This document shows, piece by piece, positions 17,938-26,689 of a stretch of 64,000 bases of DNA. The notes under the pieces were generated by a model, which made no database searches, was not told where the DNA came from, and saw nothing but the letters and a program-made list of their open reading frames with translations. Source of the DNA: Mesorhizobium_K quangtriensis (GTDB lineage: Bacteria > Pseudomonadota > Alphaproteobacteria > Rhizobiales > Rhizobiaceae). Position 1 is the stretch's first letter. Each line of letters begins with the position of its first letter. The stretch is taken from NCBI RefSeq assembly GCF_040081925.1, contig NZ_JBEBMF010000002.1, positions 682,001 through 746,000 on the forward strand. Direction: 5' to 3'. The translations under genes and the position numbers were made by a program.

Positions 17938-18672
17938 ATGGAGACAAAGACGGCAAGCGACGACAAGGGCGCTCTCTACCAGCGCATCCTGTCGGACATT
18001 CGCGGCCGCATCCTGTCCGGCGAATGGCCGCCGGGGTACCGCATTCCTTTCGAGCACGAGCTTTCGGCACAGTATCGTTGTTCGCGCATGACCGTGAACA
18101 AGGCCATGTCGGAGCTGGCACGAAGCGGCCTGATCGAGCGCCGCCGCCGCTCTGGAAGCTTCGTCAGCCGTCCGCGCAGCCAGGCAGCCATCCTGGAAAT
18201 CCAGGACATGCAGGCCGAAGTCGAGGCGCTAGGTCTGCCCTACCGCTACGAACTGCTGTCCCGGCGCTCGCGTACTGCGACCCCGCAGGACGAGCATGAA
18301 GCAGGACTTGCTACCGGGACGAGCCTTCTGGAACTGACATGCCGACATTTTGCCGGCGTGTCGCCCTTCTGCCTCGAGGAGCGCGTCATCAGCCTTGCCG
18401 CTGTTCCGGAAGCGGAAGACGAGAGCTTCGAGGACGAGGCGCCCAGCCCCTGGTTGGTGGGGCACGTGCCCTGGAATGCCGCCGAACACAGAATTCGCGC
18501 CGTGTCCGCCGACGCCCATCTGGCCGGGCTTCTGGAGGTGCCGCGCCACAGCGCCTGCCTGGTCGTCCAGCGTCGCACATGGTCGGGCGACACGCCGGTG
18601 ACCAACGTGCGCCTGACCTATGCCGGCGAAACGCACTCGCTGGTAGCCAGATTCGCGCCACAGGCAGGATGA
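17938..18672 (+). CDS. hutC: Histidine-utilisation repressor, GntR/HutC family
   Basis: A 244-residue regulator. The N-terminal GntR winged helix covers about residues 12-78 (YQRILSDIRGRILSGEWPPG, then SRMTVNKAMSELARSGLIERRR), followed by a UTRA/chorismate-lyase-like effector domain that in HutC proteins binds urocanate. The ATG at 17938 is 11 bp after the hutF stop and preceded by GAAGG. Adjacency to hutF makes HutC the natural call. It probably represses both hut loci; no operator was confidently identified by eye. Confidence 0.92.
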   Translation: METKTASDDKGALYQRILSDIRGRILSGEWPPGYRIPFEHELSAQYRCSRMTVNKAMSELARSGLIERRRRSGSFVSRPRSQAAILEIQDMQAEVEALGLPYRYELLSRRSRTATPQDEHEAGLATGTSLLELTCRHFAGVSPFCLEERVISLAAVPEAEDESFEDEAPSPWLVGHVPWNAAEHRIRAVSADAHLAGLLEVPRHSACLVVQRRTWSGDTPVTNVRLTYAGETHSLVARFAPQAG

Positions 18673-18789
18673 CGCGAAGCATACGCGTCAGACGGTCGCT
18701 TGTTTTCAGTCCTGCCGCACTGCAATAAAGGCTTGGAGATCGCCCGGAAATCGTGAAAAGCTGCGGGCGACCACAATTTCGGGAGCCCC

Positions 18790-21700
18790 ATGGCAATCCT
18801 CGCAGCCGTCCATCACCTGACGCATTACAAATATGACCGGCCGGTCGTTCTCGGCCCCCAGGTGATCCGCCTTCAACCCGCCCCGCATTCGCGAACGAAA
18901 GTGCTCAGCCACTCGCTGAAGGTCGAGCCGGCAAACCATTTCGTGAATGTTCAGCAGGACCCCTACGGCAACTTTCTCGCGCGCTTCGTCTTTCCGGAAC
19001 CGGTGACGGAACTCAGGGTCGAGGTCGATCTCATTGCCGACATGACGGTCTACAACCCGTTCGACTTCTTCGTCGAGGAAAGCGCGGAGAAATGGCCGTT
19101 CGACTATCCCGAAGACCTGCGCGAAGACCTGAAAATCTATCGCGAGCCCGAGGCTGTCGGGCCTGAACTGGCGGCGTTTCTGGCCACGATCGACAGGACG
19201 CCCCGCAACACCGTGGATTTCCTAGTTGAGCTCAACGCCCGCGTCCAGCGCGAGATCGGCTACATCGTCAGGATGGAAACCGGCGTGCAGACGCCCGGCG
19301 AGACGCTCAGCCTCGCCAAGGGATCCTGCCGCGATTCAAGCTGGCTGCTTGTGCAGACGCTGCGCAATCTGGGTTTTGCGACGCGTTTCGTCTCCGGTTA
19401 CCTGATCCAGTTGAAGCCCGATCTTGTGTCGCTGGACGGCCCACCGGGCACCGATCACGACTTCACCGACCTGCATGCATGGTGCGAGGTCTATATCCCA
19501 GGCGCCGGCTGGATCGGACTGGACCCCACTTCGGGCCTGCTGACAGGCGAAAGCCACGTTCCGCTCGCCGCCACCCCCCACTACCGCAATGCCGCGCCGA
19601 TCACCGGCGGCTTTTCGGGCTCGCCTGATACCCGAACCGATTTCGACTTCGACATGCGGGTGGACCGCGAGGCGGAGCACCCGCGCATCACCAAGCCCTT
19701 CTCCGACGAAAGCTGGCAGGCGCTCGACAGGCTGGGCGGCGAGGTCGATGCCGTGCTCCACGTTGAAGACGTCCGGCTCACCATGGGCGGAGAGCCGACC
19801 TTCGTCTCGATCGATGACTTTGAAAGTGCCGAATGGAACACGGCAGCGGTGGGCCCGACCAAGCGTGAAAAGGCCGACGCGCTGATCCGGCGGCTGCGCG
19901 AGCGTTTCGCGCCGAACGGATTTCTCCACTACGGACAGGGCAAGTGGTATCCAGGCGAGAGCCTGCCGCGCTGGACCTTCTCGCTTTACTGGCGCACGGA
20001 CGGCGAACCCGTCTGGTCCGACCCGAACCTGATCGCGCGCGAGACCTCGGACCGCAAGGTGACCGCCGACGATGCCAGCCGGCTGCTGACGACGATGGCC
20101 GATGAACTGGGCATCGAGACCGACATGGTCGCCGAGGCCTATGAGGACCCCGCCGAGTGGCTGCTCAAGGAAGGCAAGCTGCCCGACAATGTCGATCCGT
20201 CGAACTCCAAGCTGGAAGACCCGGAAGAACGCAGCCGCATGGCGCATGTTTTCGAGCGCGGGCTGACCAAGCCGTCCGGCTACGTGCTGCCGGTGCAGCG
20301 GCAATTGCCCGCGCAGCGCTGGCAGTCGCAGGCGAACGGAAAGCGCTGGCGCTCGGAAAAGTGGAAGACCCGGCGCGGGAGACTGTTCCTCGTGCCGGGC
20401 GACTCGCCGGTCGGCTACCGCCTGCCGCTAGGGTCCCTGCCCTATGTTCCGCCCGCGAGCTATCCCTATGTGGTGCCAGTCGATCCCTCCCTGCCGCGCG
20501 GCAGCCTGCCGGCACGCGCGGCAATACTGGCCGAGCCGGTCAGTGCTCCTGCCAGCGCGCAGGAAAGCGCCGAGGACATGGCGCATCGTCAGGCCGCAGC
20601 CTCCTTTACCGCAGCCACGCCGGGACAGGAGCGTGTCGAGCAGGAACTGACCGAAATCGGGGGATCCGTCCGCACCGCCATTTCCGTGGAGCCGCGTGAG
20701 GGCAGGCTTTGCGTCTTCATGCCGCCGGTCGAGGCGCTGGAGGACTATCTCGAACTGATCGCGGCTGCGGAAAACGCGGCCAGGAAAACCGGTCTGCCAG
20801 TGCATATCGAAGGATACGCGCCGCCGCACGACCCGCGCCTTAACGTCATCCGCGTCGCGCCAGACCCGGGCGTCATCGAAGTGAACATCCACCCGGCATC
20901 GAGTTGGGAGGACTGCGTCGCGACGACCGAAGCGATCTATGACGAGGCGCGGCAGTCGAGGCTCGGCGCCGACAAGTTCATGATCGACGGGCGTCATACG
21001 GGAACCGGCGGCGGCAACCATGTCGTGGTCGGCGGGGCCACACCCAACGACAGCCCATTCCTTCGCCGTCCGGACCTGCTGAAAAGCCTCGTGCTGTACT
21101 GGCAGCGACATCCGGCGCTTTCCTACCTCTTTTCCGGCCTGTTCATCGGCCCGACAAGCCAGGCGCCCCGCATCGACGAGGCGCGTCATGACGGGCTCTA
21201 CGAACTGGAGATCGCGCTGGCGCAGGTGCCTATGCCCGGCAAGGGCGAAGCGCCGCTTCCGTGGCTGGTGGACCGGCTATTCCGCAATCTGCTGGTGGAC
21301 GTCACCGGAAACACGCACCGTTCCGAAATCTGCATCGACAAGCTGTTTTCGCCCAATGGCCCCACGGGCCGGCTGGGGCTTGTGGAATTCCGTGGCTTCG
21401 AGATGCCTCCCAACGCACGCATGAGCCTTGCCCAGCAACTGCTGGTGCGGGCGATCATCGCGCGGCTCTGGAAGAACCCGCTGGACGGGCGTTTTGTGCG
21501 CTGGGGCACGTCGCTGCACGACCGCTACATGCTCCCGCACTATGTCTGGGCGGACTTCATGGACGTGCTGGAAGATCTCCGGCAGAACGGCTTCCAGTTC
21601 CGTCCCGAATGGTTCGACGCGCAACTGGAGTTCCGTTTCCCGTTCTGCGGCGAAATCCGTACGCAGGGCATGAAGCTTGAGGTCAGGCAGGCGCTGGAAC

Positions 21701-22185
21701 CCTGGCATGTCATGGGCGAACAGGGCGCGATTGGCGGCACGGTGCGTTTCGTCGATTCCTCGGTCGAGCGGCTGCAGGTGAAGGCAGAAGGCTTCAACCT
21801 CGAGCGGCATACGGTCGCCTGCAACGGCCGCCCGGTGCCGCTGAAGCAGACCGACAACCGAGAGATCGCGGTGGCCGGCGTGCGCTACAAGGCGTGGCAA
21901 CCTTCATCCGGCCTGCACCCGGCGCTGCCCGTCAACACACCGCTCGTCTTCGACATCTACGACCGTTGGTCCGGCCGCGCCGTCGGCGGCTGCGTCTACC
22001 ATGTCGCGCATCCGGGCGGTCGGAGCTACGACACCTTCCCGGTCAACGCCAACGAGGCCGAGGCACGTCGCCTCGCCCGCTTCCAGCCGCACGGCTACAC
22101 TGCCGGAGCCTACGCGCTTCATGCTGAACAGCCATCTGGAGAATTTCCGCTGACGCTTGACCTTCGCAGGCCGGCGGGCATCTGA
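18790..22185 (+). CDS. Large transglutaminase-DUF2126 protein
   Basis: A 1131-residue cytoplasmic protein. The N-terminal ~300 residues are a bacterial transglutaminase-like domain with an intact triad: Cys180 in GSCRDSSW, His229 in DLHAWCEVY and Asp245 in IGLDPTSG. The remainder is DUF2126, with conserved-looking blocks VNIHPASSWEDC, MIDGRHTGTGGGNHVVVGG and EFRGFEMPP. DUF2126 has been proposed, as I recall, to be related to carboxylate-amine ligases. It is followed 6 bp later by the ATP-grasp/alpha-E gene and then a second transglutaminase, a conserved association predicted to make and cleave or cross-link isopeptide or amide bonds. The physiological substrate is unknown. Confidence 0.92.
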   Translation: MAILAAVHHLTHYKYDRPVVLGPQVIRLQPAPHSRTKVLSHSLKVEPANHFVNVQQDPYGNFLARFVFPEPVTELRVEVDLIADMTVYNPFDFFVEESAEKWPFDYPEDLREDLKIYREPEAVGPELAAFLATIDRTPRNTVDFLVELNARVQREIGYIVRMETGVQTPGETLSLAKGSCRDSSWLLVQTLRNLGFATRFVSGYLIQLKPDLVSLDGPPGTDHDFTDLHAWCEVYIPGAGWIGLDPTSGLLTGESHVPLAATPHYRNAAPITGGFSGSPDTRTDFDFDMRVDREAEHPRITKPFSDESWQALDRLGGEVDAVLHVEDVRLTMGGEPTFVSIDDFESAEWNTAAVGPTKREKADALIRRLRERFAPNGFLHYGQGKWYPGESLPRWTFSLYWRTDGEPVWSDPNLIARETSDRKVTADDASRLLTTMADELGIETDMVAEAYEDPAEWLLKEGKLPDNVDPSNSKLEDPEERSRMAHVFERGLTKPSGYVLPVQRQLPAQRWQSQANGKRWRSEKWKTRRGRLFLVPGDSPVGYRLPLGSLPYVPPASYPYVVPVDPSLPRGSLPARAAILAEPVSAPASAQESAEDMAHRQAAASFTAATPGQERVEQELTEIGGSVRTAISVEPREGRLCVFMPPVEALEDYLELIAAAENAARKTGLPVHIEGYAPPHDPRLNVIRVAPDPGVIEVNIHPASSWEDCVATTEAIYDEARQSRLGADKFMIDGRHTGTGGGNHVVVGGATPNDSPFLRRPDLLKSLVLYWQRHPALSYLFSGLFIGPTSQAPRIDEARHDGLYELEIALAQVPMPGKGEAPLPWLVDRLFRNLLVDVTGNTHRSEICIDKLFSPNGPTGRLGLVEFRGFEMPPNARMSLAQQLLVRAIIARLWKNPLDGRFVRWGTSLHDRYMLPHYVWADFMDVLEDLRQNGFQFRPEWFDAQLEFRFPFCGEIRTQGMKLEVRQALEPWHVMGEQGAIGGTVRFVDSSVERLQVKAEGFNLERHTVACNGRPVPLKQTDNREIAVAGVRYKAWQPSSGLHPALPVNTPLVFDIYDRWSGRAVGGCVYHVAHPGGRSYDTFPVNANEAEARRLARFQPHGYTAGAYALHAEQPSGEFPLTLDLRRPAGI

Positions 22186-22191
22186 TCGGTT

Positions 22192-24600
22192 ATGACGCGG
22201 GGGAATCACATCAAGGCGAAGCGAAAGCTGGCATCGAGCCCGCTGCTCGACTCCTATCGTCCCATCCCCGGCGTTCTGGACGAAATGGTAGATGCACAGG
22301 GCCAGCCGCGTCCGATCTGGAAGCGTTTCATCTCAGTCATCGAGGAACTCGGGGCCGACGAATTGCAGGCCCGCTTTGCGCGCGCCGACCAGTATCTGCG
22401 TGATTCAGGCGTCTATTACCGCGTCTATGACCGCGACGGGGCCAGCGAACGCGAATGGCCGCTGGCGCATGTGCCGCTTCTTGTCGACGACACCGAATGG
22501 GCTGCGATCAGTGCTGGACTAACCGAGCGCGCCGACCTGTTCGAGGCGATATGCGCGGACATCTATGGCGCAAACCGCTTGGTCGCAGACGGGCTTTTGC
22601 CCGCAGGACTGATTGCGTCCAGTCCGGAATATCTACGGCCTCTTGTCGGCGTCACGCCGGTCGGTGGGCATTTCCTGCATTTCTGCGCTTTCGATCTCGG
22701 GCGTGGCCCTGACGGCGGCTGGTGGGTTCTGGGCGACCGCATGCAGGCCCCCTCGGGCGCAGGTTTCGCGCTCGAAAACCGCGTTGCGACGACGCGCGCT
22801 CTCTCGGACATCTATGGCGAGATGCACGTGCACAGACTGGCCGGCTTCTTCCGACGCTTTCGCGACGCACTCACGAGCATGGCCGGCGAACCGGCGGGGC
22901 GCCCCGCCATTCTGACGCCGGGGCCGCTGAACGAGACTTACTACGAACATGCCTATATCGCACGCTATCTCGGCGTCATGCTGCTTGAAGGCGAGGATCT
23001 GACCGTCACCAACGGCAAGCTGATGGTTCGCACGGTATCGGGCCTGAAGCCGATCACCGTGCTCTGGCGCAGACTGGACGCTGCCTTTGCCGACCCGCTC
23101 GAACTGAGGCCGGACTCACGCATCGGCACGCCTGGACTGACCGAGGCTATTCGAGCCGGTTCGGTGACGATGGTCAACGCGCTGGGTTCCGGCATCCTCG
23201 AGACGCGTGCGATGACGGCCTTCCTGCCCGGCGTCGCGCAGGCGCTGACCGGGAAGCCGCTCGACCTGCCGTCTGTCGCGACGTGGTGGTGTGGACGCGA
23301 GACCGACCGCCAGACCGTTCTCGCGAATTTCGACCGCATGATGATCGGGCCGGCGCTGTCGACCCGACTGCCCTTCGAGGATGACAATACGACCGTCCTG
23401 GGATCGAGCCTTGACTCGGACGCGCGCGCATCATTGATCCGGAGGATCAAGGCGGACGGCGCGGCTTTCGTCGGACAGGAAGCCGTGACGCTGGCGACCG
23501 CGCCCGTCTTCGTCGGGCGCACCCTCGAACCAAGGCCGGCGAGCCTGCGCGTCTATCTGGCCCGCACGCCCGACGGATGGGCGGTGATGCCGGGCGGTTT
23601 CGCGCGCATCGGCTTCTCGCTCGACAATACGGCGATCGCCATGCAGCGCGGCGGACAGGCGGCCGATGTCTGGGTCGTCAGCGACAAGCCCGTGAAACAG
23701 GAATCGCTCCTGCCGAACGAGCGCGACGGTTTCAAGCGCAATTTGCCGGGCACGTTGCCGAGCCGGGCTGCTGAAAACCTGATGTGGCTGGGCCGCTATA
23801 TCGAGCGGTCCGAGGACACCGCCCGCATCCTGCGCGCCTATCACGCGCGGCTGGCGGAAACCTCCGATCCCGACATGCCGCTGCTGGCCGACATCCGCGA
23901 CTATCTGGAGCCCTACGGCATCGACGCGGAGGCCGCGATACCGGACGCGCTCATCGGATCGCTGGACAGCGCGGTCTTCAGCGCCGGCCAGATTCGCGAC
24001 CGCTTCTCCCCCGATGGCTGGCTGGCTCTGCGGGACCTGTCCAAGACCGTGCATCGCTTCGCCACGCAGGTTCATCCGGGAGACGACGCAACCCGAGCCA
24101 TGACGGTTCTTCTGCGCAAGATCGCAGGGTTCTCCGGCCTGCTCGGCGAGAACATGTACCGCTTCACAGGCTGGCGCTTCCTGGAGATCGGCCGCAGGCT
24201 TGAGCGGGGCATCCAGATGGCGCGCTCGCTGGCATGGCTGACACGCGATGATGCCCCGGACGGCGCGCTCGACATGATGCTGGAAATCGGCGACAGCGTG
24301 ATGACGCACCGCAGGCAGTACGCTTACGCGGGACGGCGCAGTCTCGTCGACCTGCTGGCGCTCGACCCACTCAACCCGCGTTCCGTCTTCTTCCAACTCG
24401 ACCGGCTCAAGCACGAGATTTCGCACCTGCCTGAGGCAGGCGAGCGCGGTCATCTTTCGCCGGCTGCGAAGGACGTGCTGCGCATCCACACCGGCCTCGC
24501 GACAGACGAGCCGGGCGATCTCTCGCCCGAAGCGCTAAACGCGCTGGGCGACGATATAGCTGGGCTCTACACGAGCCTTGCGAAGGCCTACTTTGCCTGA
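22192..24600 (+). CDS. Circularly permuted ATP-grasp / alpha-E domain fusion protein
   Basis: An 802-residue protein. About residues 70-480 form the circularly permuted type 2 ATP-grasp domain (landmarks GPLNETYYEHAYIARYLG and TVLWRRLDAAFADPLEL). From about 515 an alpha-E helical domain follows (SRAAENLMWLGRYIERSEDTARILR, then GENMYRFTGWRFLEIGRRLERG). The two modules are often separate adjacent genes; here they are fused. ATP-grasp enzymes of this class are predicted to ligate amines or amino acids to a carboxylate. It is sandwiched between two transglutaminase genes with gaps of 6 and 4 bp, so the three almost certainly form one operon. Confidence 0.92.
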   Translation: MTRGNHIKAKRKLASSPLLDSYRPIPGVLDEMVDAQGQPRPIWKRFISVIEELGADELQARFARADQYLRDSGVYYRVYDRDGASEREWPLAHVPLLVDDTEWAAISAGLTERADLFEAICADIYGANRLVADGLLPAGLIASSPEYLRPLVGVTPVGGHFLHFCAFDLGRGPDGGWWVLGDRMQAPSGAGFALENRVATTRALSDIYGEMHVHRLAGFFRRFRDALTSMAGEPAGRPAILTPGPLNETYYEHAYIARYLGVMLLEGEDLTVTNGKLMVRTVSGLKPITVLWRRLDAAFADPLELRPDSRIGTPGLTEAIRAGSVTMVNALGSGILETRAMTAFLPGVAQALTGKPLDLPSVATWWCGRETDRQTVLANFDRMMIGPALSTRLPFEDDNTTVLGSSLDSDARASLIRRIKADGAAFVGQEAVTLATAPVFVGRTLEPRPASLRVYLARTPDGWAVMPGGFARIGFSLDNTAIAMQRGGQAADVWVVSDKPVKQESLLPNERDGFKRNLPGTLPSRAAENLMWLGRYIERSEDTARILRAYHARLAETSDPDMPLLADIRDYLEPYGIDAEAAIPDALIGSLDSAVFSAGQIRDRFSPDGWLALRDLSKTVHRFATQVHPGDDATRAMTVLLRKIAGFSGLLGENMYRFTGWRFLEIGRRLERGIQMARSLAWLTRDDAPDGALDMMLEIGDSVMTHRRQYAYAGRRSLVDLLALDPLNPRSVFFQLDRLKHEISHLPEAGERGHLSPAAKDVLRIHTGLATDEPGDLSPEALNALGDDIAGLYTSLAKAYFA

Positions 24601-24604
24601 CCCC

Positions 24605-25483
24605 ATGCTTTACGACATCAGACTCCAGCTTCACTATGATTACGACCGCGCAGCCGGCGGCAGCAGGCATCATGTGCATGTCGCACCGCAGACAATCCCG
24701 AACGTGCAGCGCGTCATTGCCTCGTCGGTTTCTTTCGGGCCGACACCCAGTGAGCGGTCCGATTTCCTGGACTTTTTTGGCAACGCGGTAACCTCTGTCG
24801 CCTTCCGCAGCGCATACGATGAACTCGACATCAGGATGAGCGCGCGCGTTTCGGTCTCGCGGCCGGAGACCGGACTCGACGTTTCGCCCAAGCTGGCCGA
24901 CCTCGGCGGCGAGATCGCAACAGTGCGCTCGCTTGCGCCGGATGCGCCGCATCATTTCCTCGCCGCGAGCGACTTTGTCGATTTGGACCCGGCAATAACG
25001 GACTACGCACGTGACAGCTTTTCGGCCGCATCGTCGGTCACCGGCATCGCCAACGATCTGTGCGACCGCATCTACGCCGACTTCACCTACGACGGAGAGG
25101 CCACCACGGTCGCCACTAAGGCGGCCGACGCCTTCGCCATCAGGCGCGGCGTCTGCCAGGATTTCTCGCATGTGATGATCGCAGGGCTGAGAGGCCTCGG
25201 CATTCCCGCCGGCTATGTGAGCGGCTTCCTGCGCACCATCCCCCCTCCCGGCAAGGAACGACTCGAAGGTGCCGACGCCATGCATGCCTGGGTAAAGGTC
25301 TGGTGCGGGCAGCAGGCCGGCTGGCAGGAATTCGACCCGACAAACGGCATGCGCGCCTCCAACGACCACATCACCGTGGGTTACGGTCGCGACTATTCCG
25401 ACGTGGCGCCGATCGTCGGCGTGCTGAAGACGACCGGCAGCCAGACGGGTGAACAGGCCGTGGACGTGGTGCCCGTAGGCTGA
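24605..25483 (+). CDS. Transglutaminase-like cysteine protease-fold protein
   Basis: A 292-residue protein beginning MLYDIRLQLHYDYDR, four bases after the ATP-grasp stop. An N-terminal beta-rich domain precedes the transglutaminase core, with Cys in RRGVCQDFSHVMIAGLRGLG, His in DAMHAWVKVW and Asp in EFDPTNG, so the catalytic triad is intact. No signal peptide. Such stand-alone proteins accompany ATP-grasp/alpha-E genes and are thought to act as peptidases or amidases on the ligated product. An earlier in-frame start at 24578 would overlap the upstream gene and has no merit. Confidence 0.92.
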   Translation: MLYDIRLQLHYDYDRAAGGSRHHVHVAPQTIPNVQRVIASSVSFGPTPSERSDFLDFFGNAVTSVAFRSAYDELDIRMSARVSVSRPETGLDVSPKLADLGGEIATVRSLAPDAPHHFLAASDFVDLDPAITDYARDSFSAASSVTGIANDLCDRIYADFTYDGEATTVATKAADAFAIRRGVCQDFSHVMIAGLRGLGIPAGYVSGFLRTIPPPGKERLEGADAMHAWVKVWCGQQAGWQEFDPTNGMRASNDHITVGYGRDYSDVAPIVGVLKTTGSQTGEQAVDVVPVG

Positions 25484-25559
25484 ATCCTAGCCAACGGCAA
25501 CTTGCCGCAGAAGGCGGGCGGGTGTTTTGCCCGATAGGCGTCCGTGATAGGTGTCGCCC

Positions 25560-25973
25560 ATGAGCCTTGAAGCAAGCAGGATCGGTACGATGCGCCTCGC
25601 GACCTTCGTCGCGGCGCTGGCGTTCGTCCTCCAGGCGGCGCTGGCCTCCGCCACTCCACCTGTCCAGCGCGACATCTTCGGCAACGTCATATGCGCGACC
25701 GGCACCACGCAAACGCCTGCGGGGTCGCCAGCAGGCCATAAGCAGGATTGCTGCTTCCTGTCCTGCAACGTCTCGCCGCTGGCCGCTGCCGGCATGCCAC
25801 CGGTAGCATTCGAGCCGGCTTTCGCTGCCGCTTTCGAGCCGGTCTTCCATCCAACACCCGATGTCGTCGCGCGCCATGATCGCCGCACGCCGGCAAATCC
25901 ACGCGCTCCGCCTGAGAACCGGCGCTTCGCCCGAAGCGCCAAGACAGCAGGACCTTTCGCGACCGGCGCGTGA
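25560..25973 (+). CDS. Cys/His-containing secreted protein, DUF2946-like
   Basis: A 137-residue protein; the ATG at 25590 (MRLATFVAALAFVLQAALASA) is an equally good start and gives a cleaner signal peptide. The mature region has ICATGTTQTP, then GHKQDCCFLSCN, a Cys cluster reminiscent of DUF2946 proteins, which often lie beside periplasmic copper chaperones. Here the next gene is a PCu(A)C protein, 35 bp downstream. A role in copper handling or insertion is inference. The C-terminal third is basic and low complexity. Confidence 0.65.
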   Translation: MSLEASRIGTMRLATFVAALAFVLQAALASATPPVQRDIFGNVICATGTTQTPAGSPAGHKQDCCFLSCNVSPLAAAGMPPVAFEPAFAAAFEPVFHPTPDVVARHDRRTPANPRAPPENRRFARSAKTAGPFATGA

Positions 25974-26008
25974 TGCGCTGGCCGGACGACACTCATTCGG
26001 AGACAATC

Positions 26009-26497
26009 ATGTTCATTTCTTCCATCACGCGCCCCGCCCTCCTCGGTCTTGCGGCGACACTCTTCCTTTCAGCCGGAGCATCGGCGCACGGCTTCGCGGT
26101 CGGCGACATGGAGATCGGGCATCCGTGGTCGCGTGCGACCCTGCCAGGCGCAAAGGTCGCGGCGGGCTACGCAACACTCAAGAACATCGGCACCGAGCCG
26201 GACCGGTTGATCGGCGTCACCGCGGAGATCGCCGGCAAGGGCGAAATCCATGAGATGGCGGTCACGGACGGCGTCATGACCATGCGTCCCCTGAAGGACG
26301 GGCTTGAGATACCGGCCGGAGCAGAAGTGAAGCTGGAACCCGGCTCCTATCACATCATGTTCATGGACCTTAAGGCACCGGCCGTCGAAGGGGAACGATT
26401 CAAGGGCACCATGACCTTCGAGAAGGCAGGCACGATCGAGGTCGAGTTTGCCGTCGACAAGCCCGGCGGAGACGATCATTCCAGCCACGGCGGCTGA
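26009..26497 (+). CDS. Periplasmic PCu(A)C copper chaperone
   Basis: A 162-residue protein with a signal peptide ending about ASA-HG and GGAGA before the ATG at 26009. The Cu(I)-binding signature is complete: His81, Met92 (ten residues between), then His115-x-Met117 in GSYHIMFM. A His-rich tail (DDHSSHGG) may also bind metal. PCu(A)C proteins deliver copper to the CuA/CuB sites of cytochrome oxidases. No SCO-like gene is adjacent. A strong hairpin follows the stop. Confidence 0.93.
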   Translation: MFISSITRPALLGLAATLFLSAGASAHGFAVGDMEIGHPWSRATLPGAKVAAGYATLKNIGTEPDRLIGVTAEIAGKGEIHEMAVTDGVMTMRPLKDGLEIPAGAEVKLEPGSYHIMFMDLKAPAVEGERFKGTMTFEKAGTIEVEFAVDKPGGDDHSSHGG

Positions 26498-26505
26498 AGG
26501 CTTGC

Positions 26506-26554
26506 AGCGCTTCAGTTTGTTGGGGGCTTCGCCTCCCGGCAAACAGAAGCGCTT
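26506..26554 (+). terminator. Long hairpin after the PCu(A)C gene
   Basis: AGCGCTTC...GTTTG pairs with CAAAC...GAAGCGCT (one mismatch) around an inner GC-rich stem, GGGGGC-TTC-GCCTCCC. It lies 9 bp after the stop and separates the copper genes from the histidine-kinase gene. There is no clear T run. Confidence 0.6.
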
Positions 26555-26689
26555 CAATCTTGATGCAACTTCCTCTAGGTTGCCGGTCTCTCAGCCGACA
26601 GCCGATGAATGCGCATGACAACCAGATCAAGAATCGCGGGTTTTTGCGGATTTCCGCAAGGTTTAGCCGATCTGCGGCAGGGCTGACCG

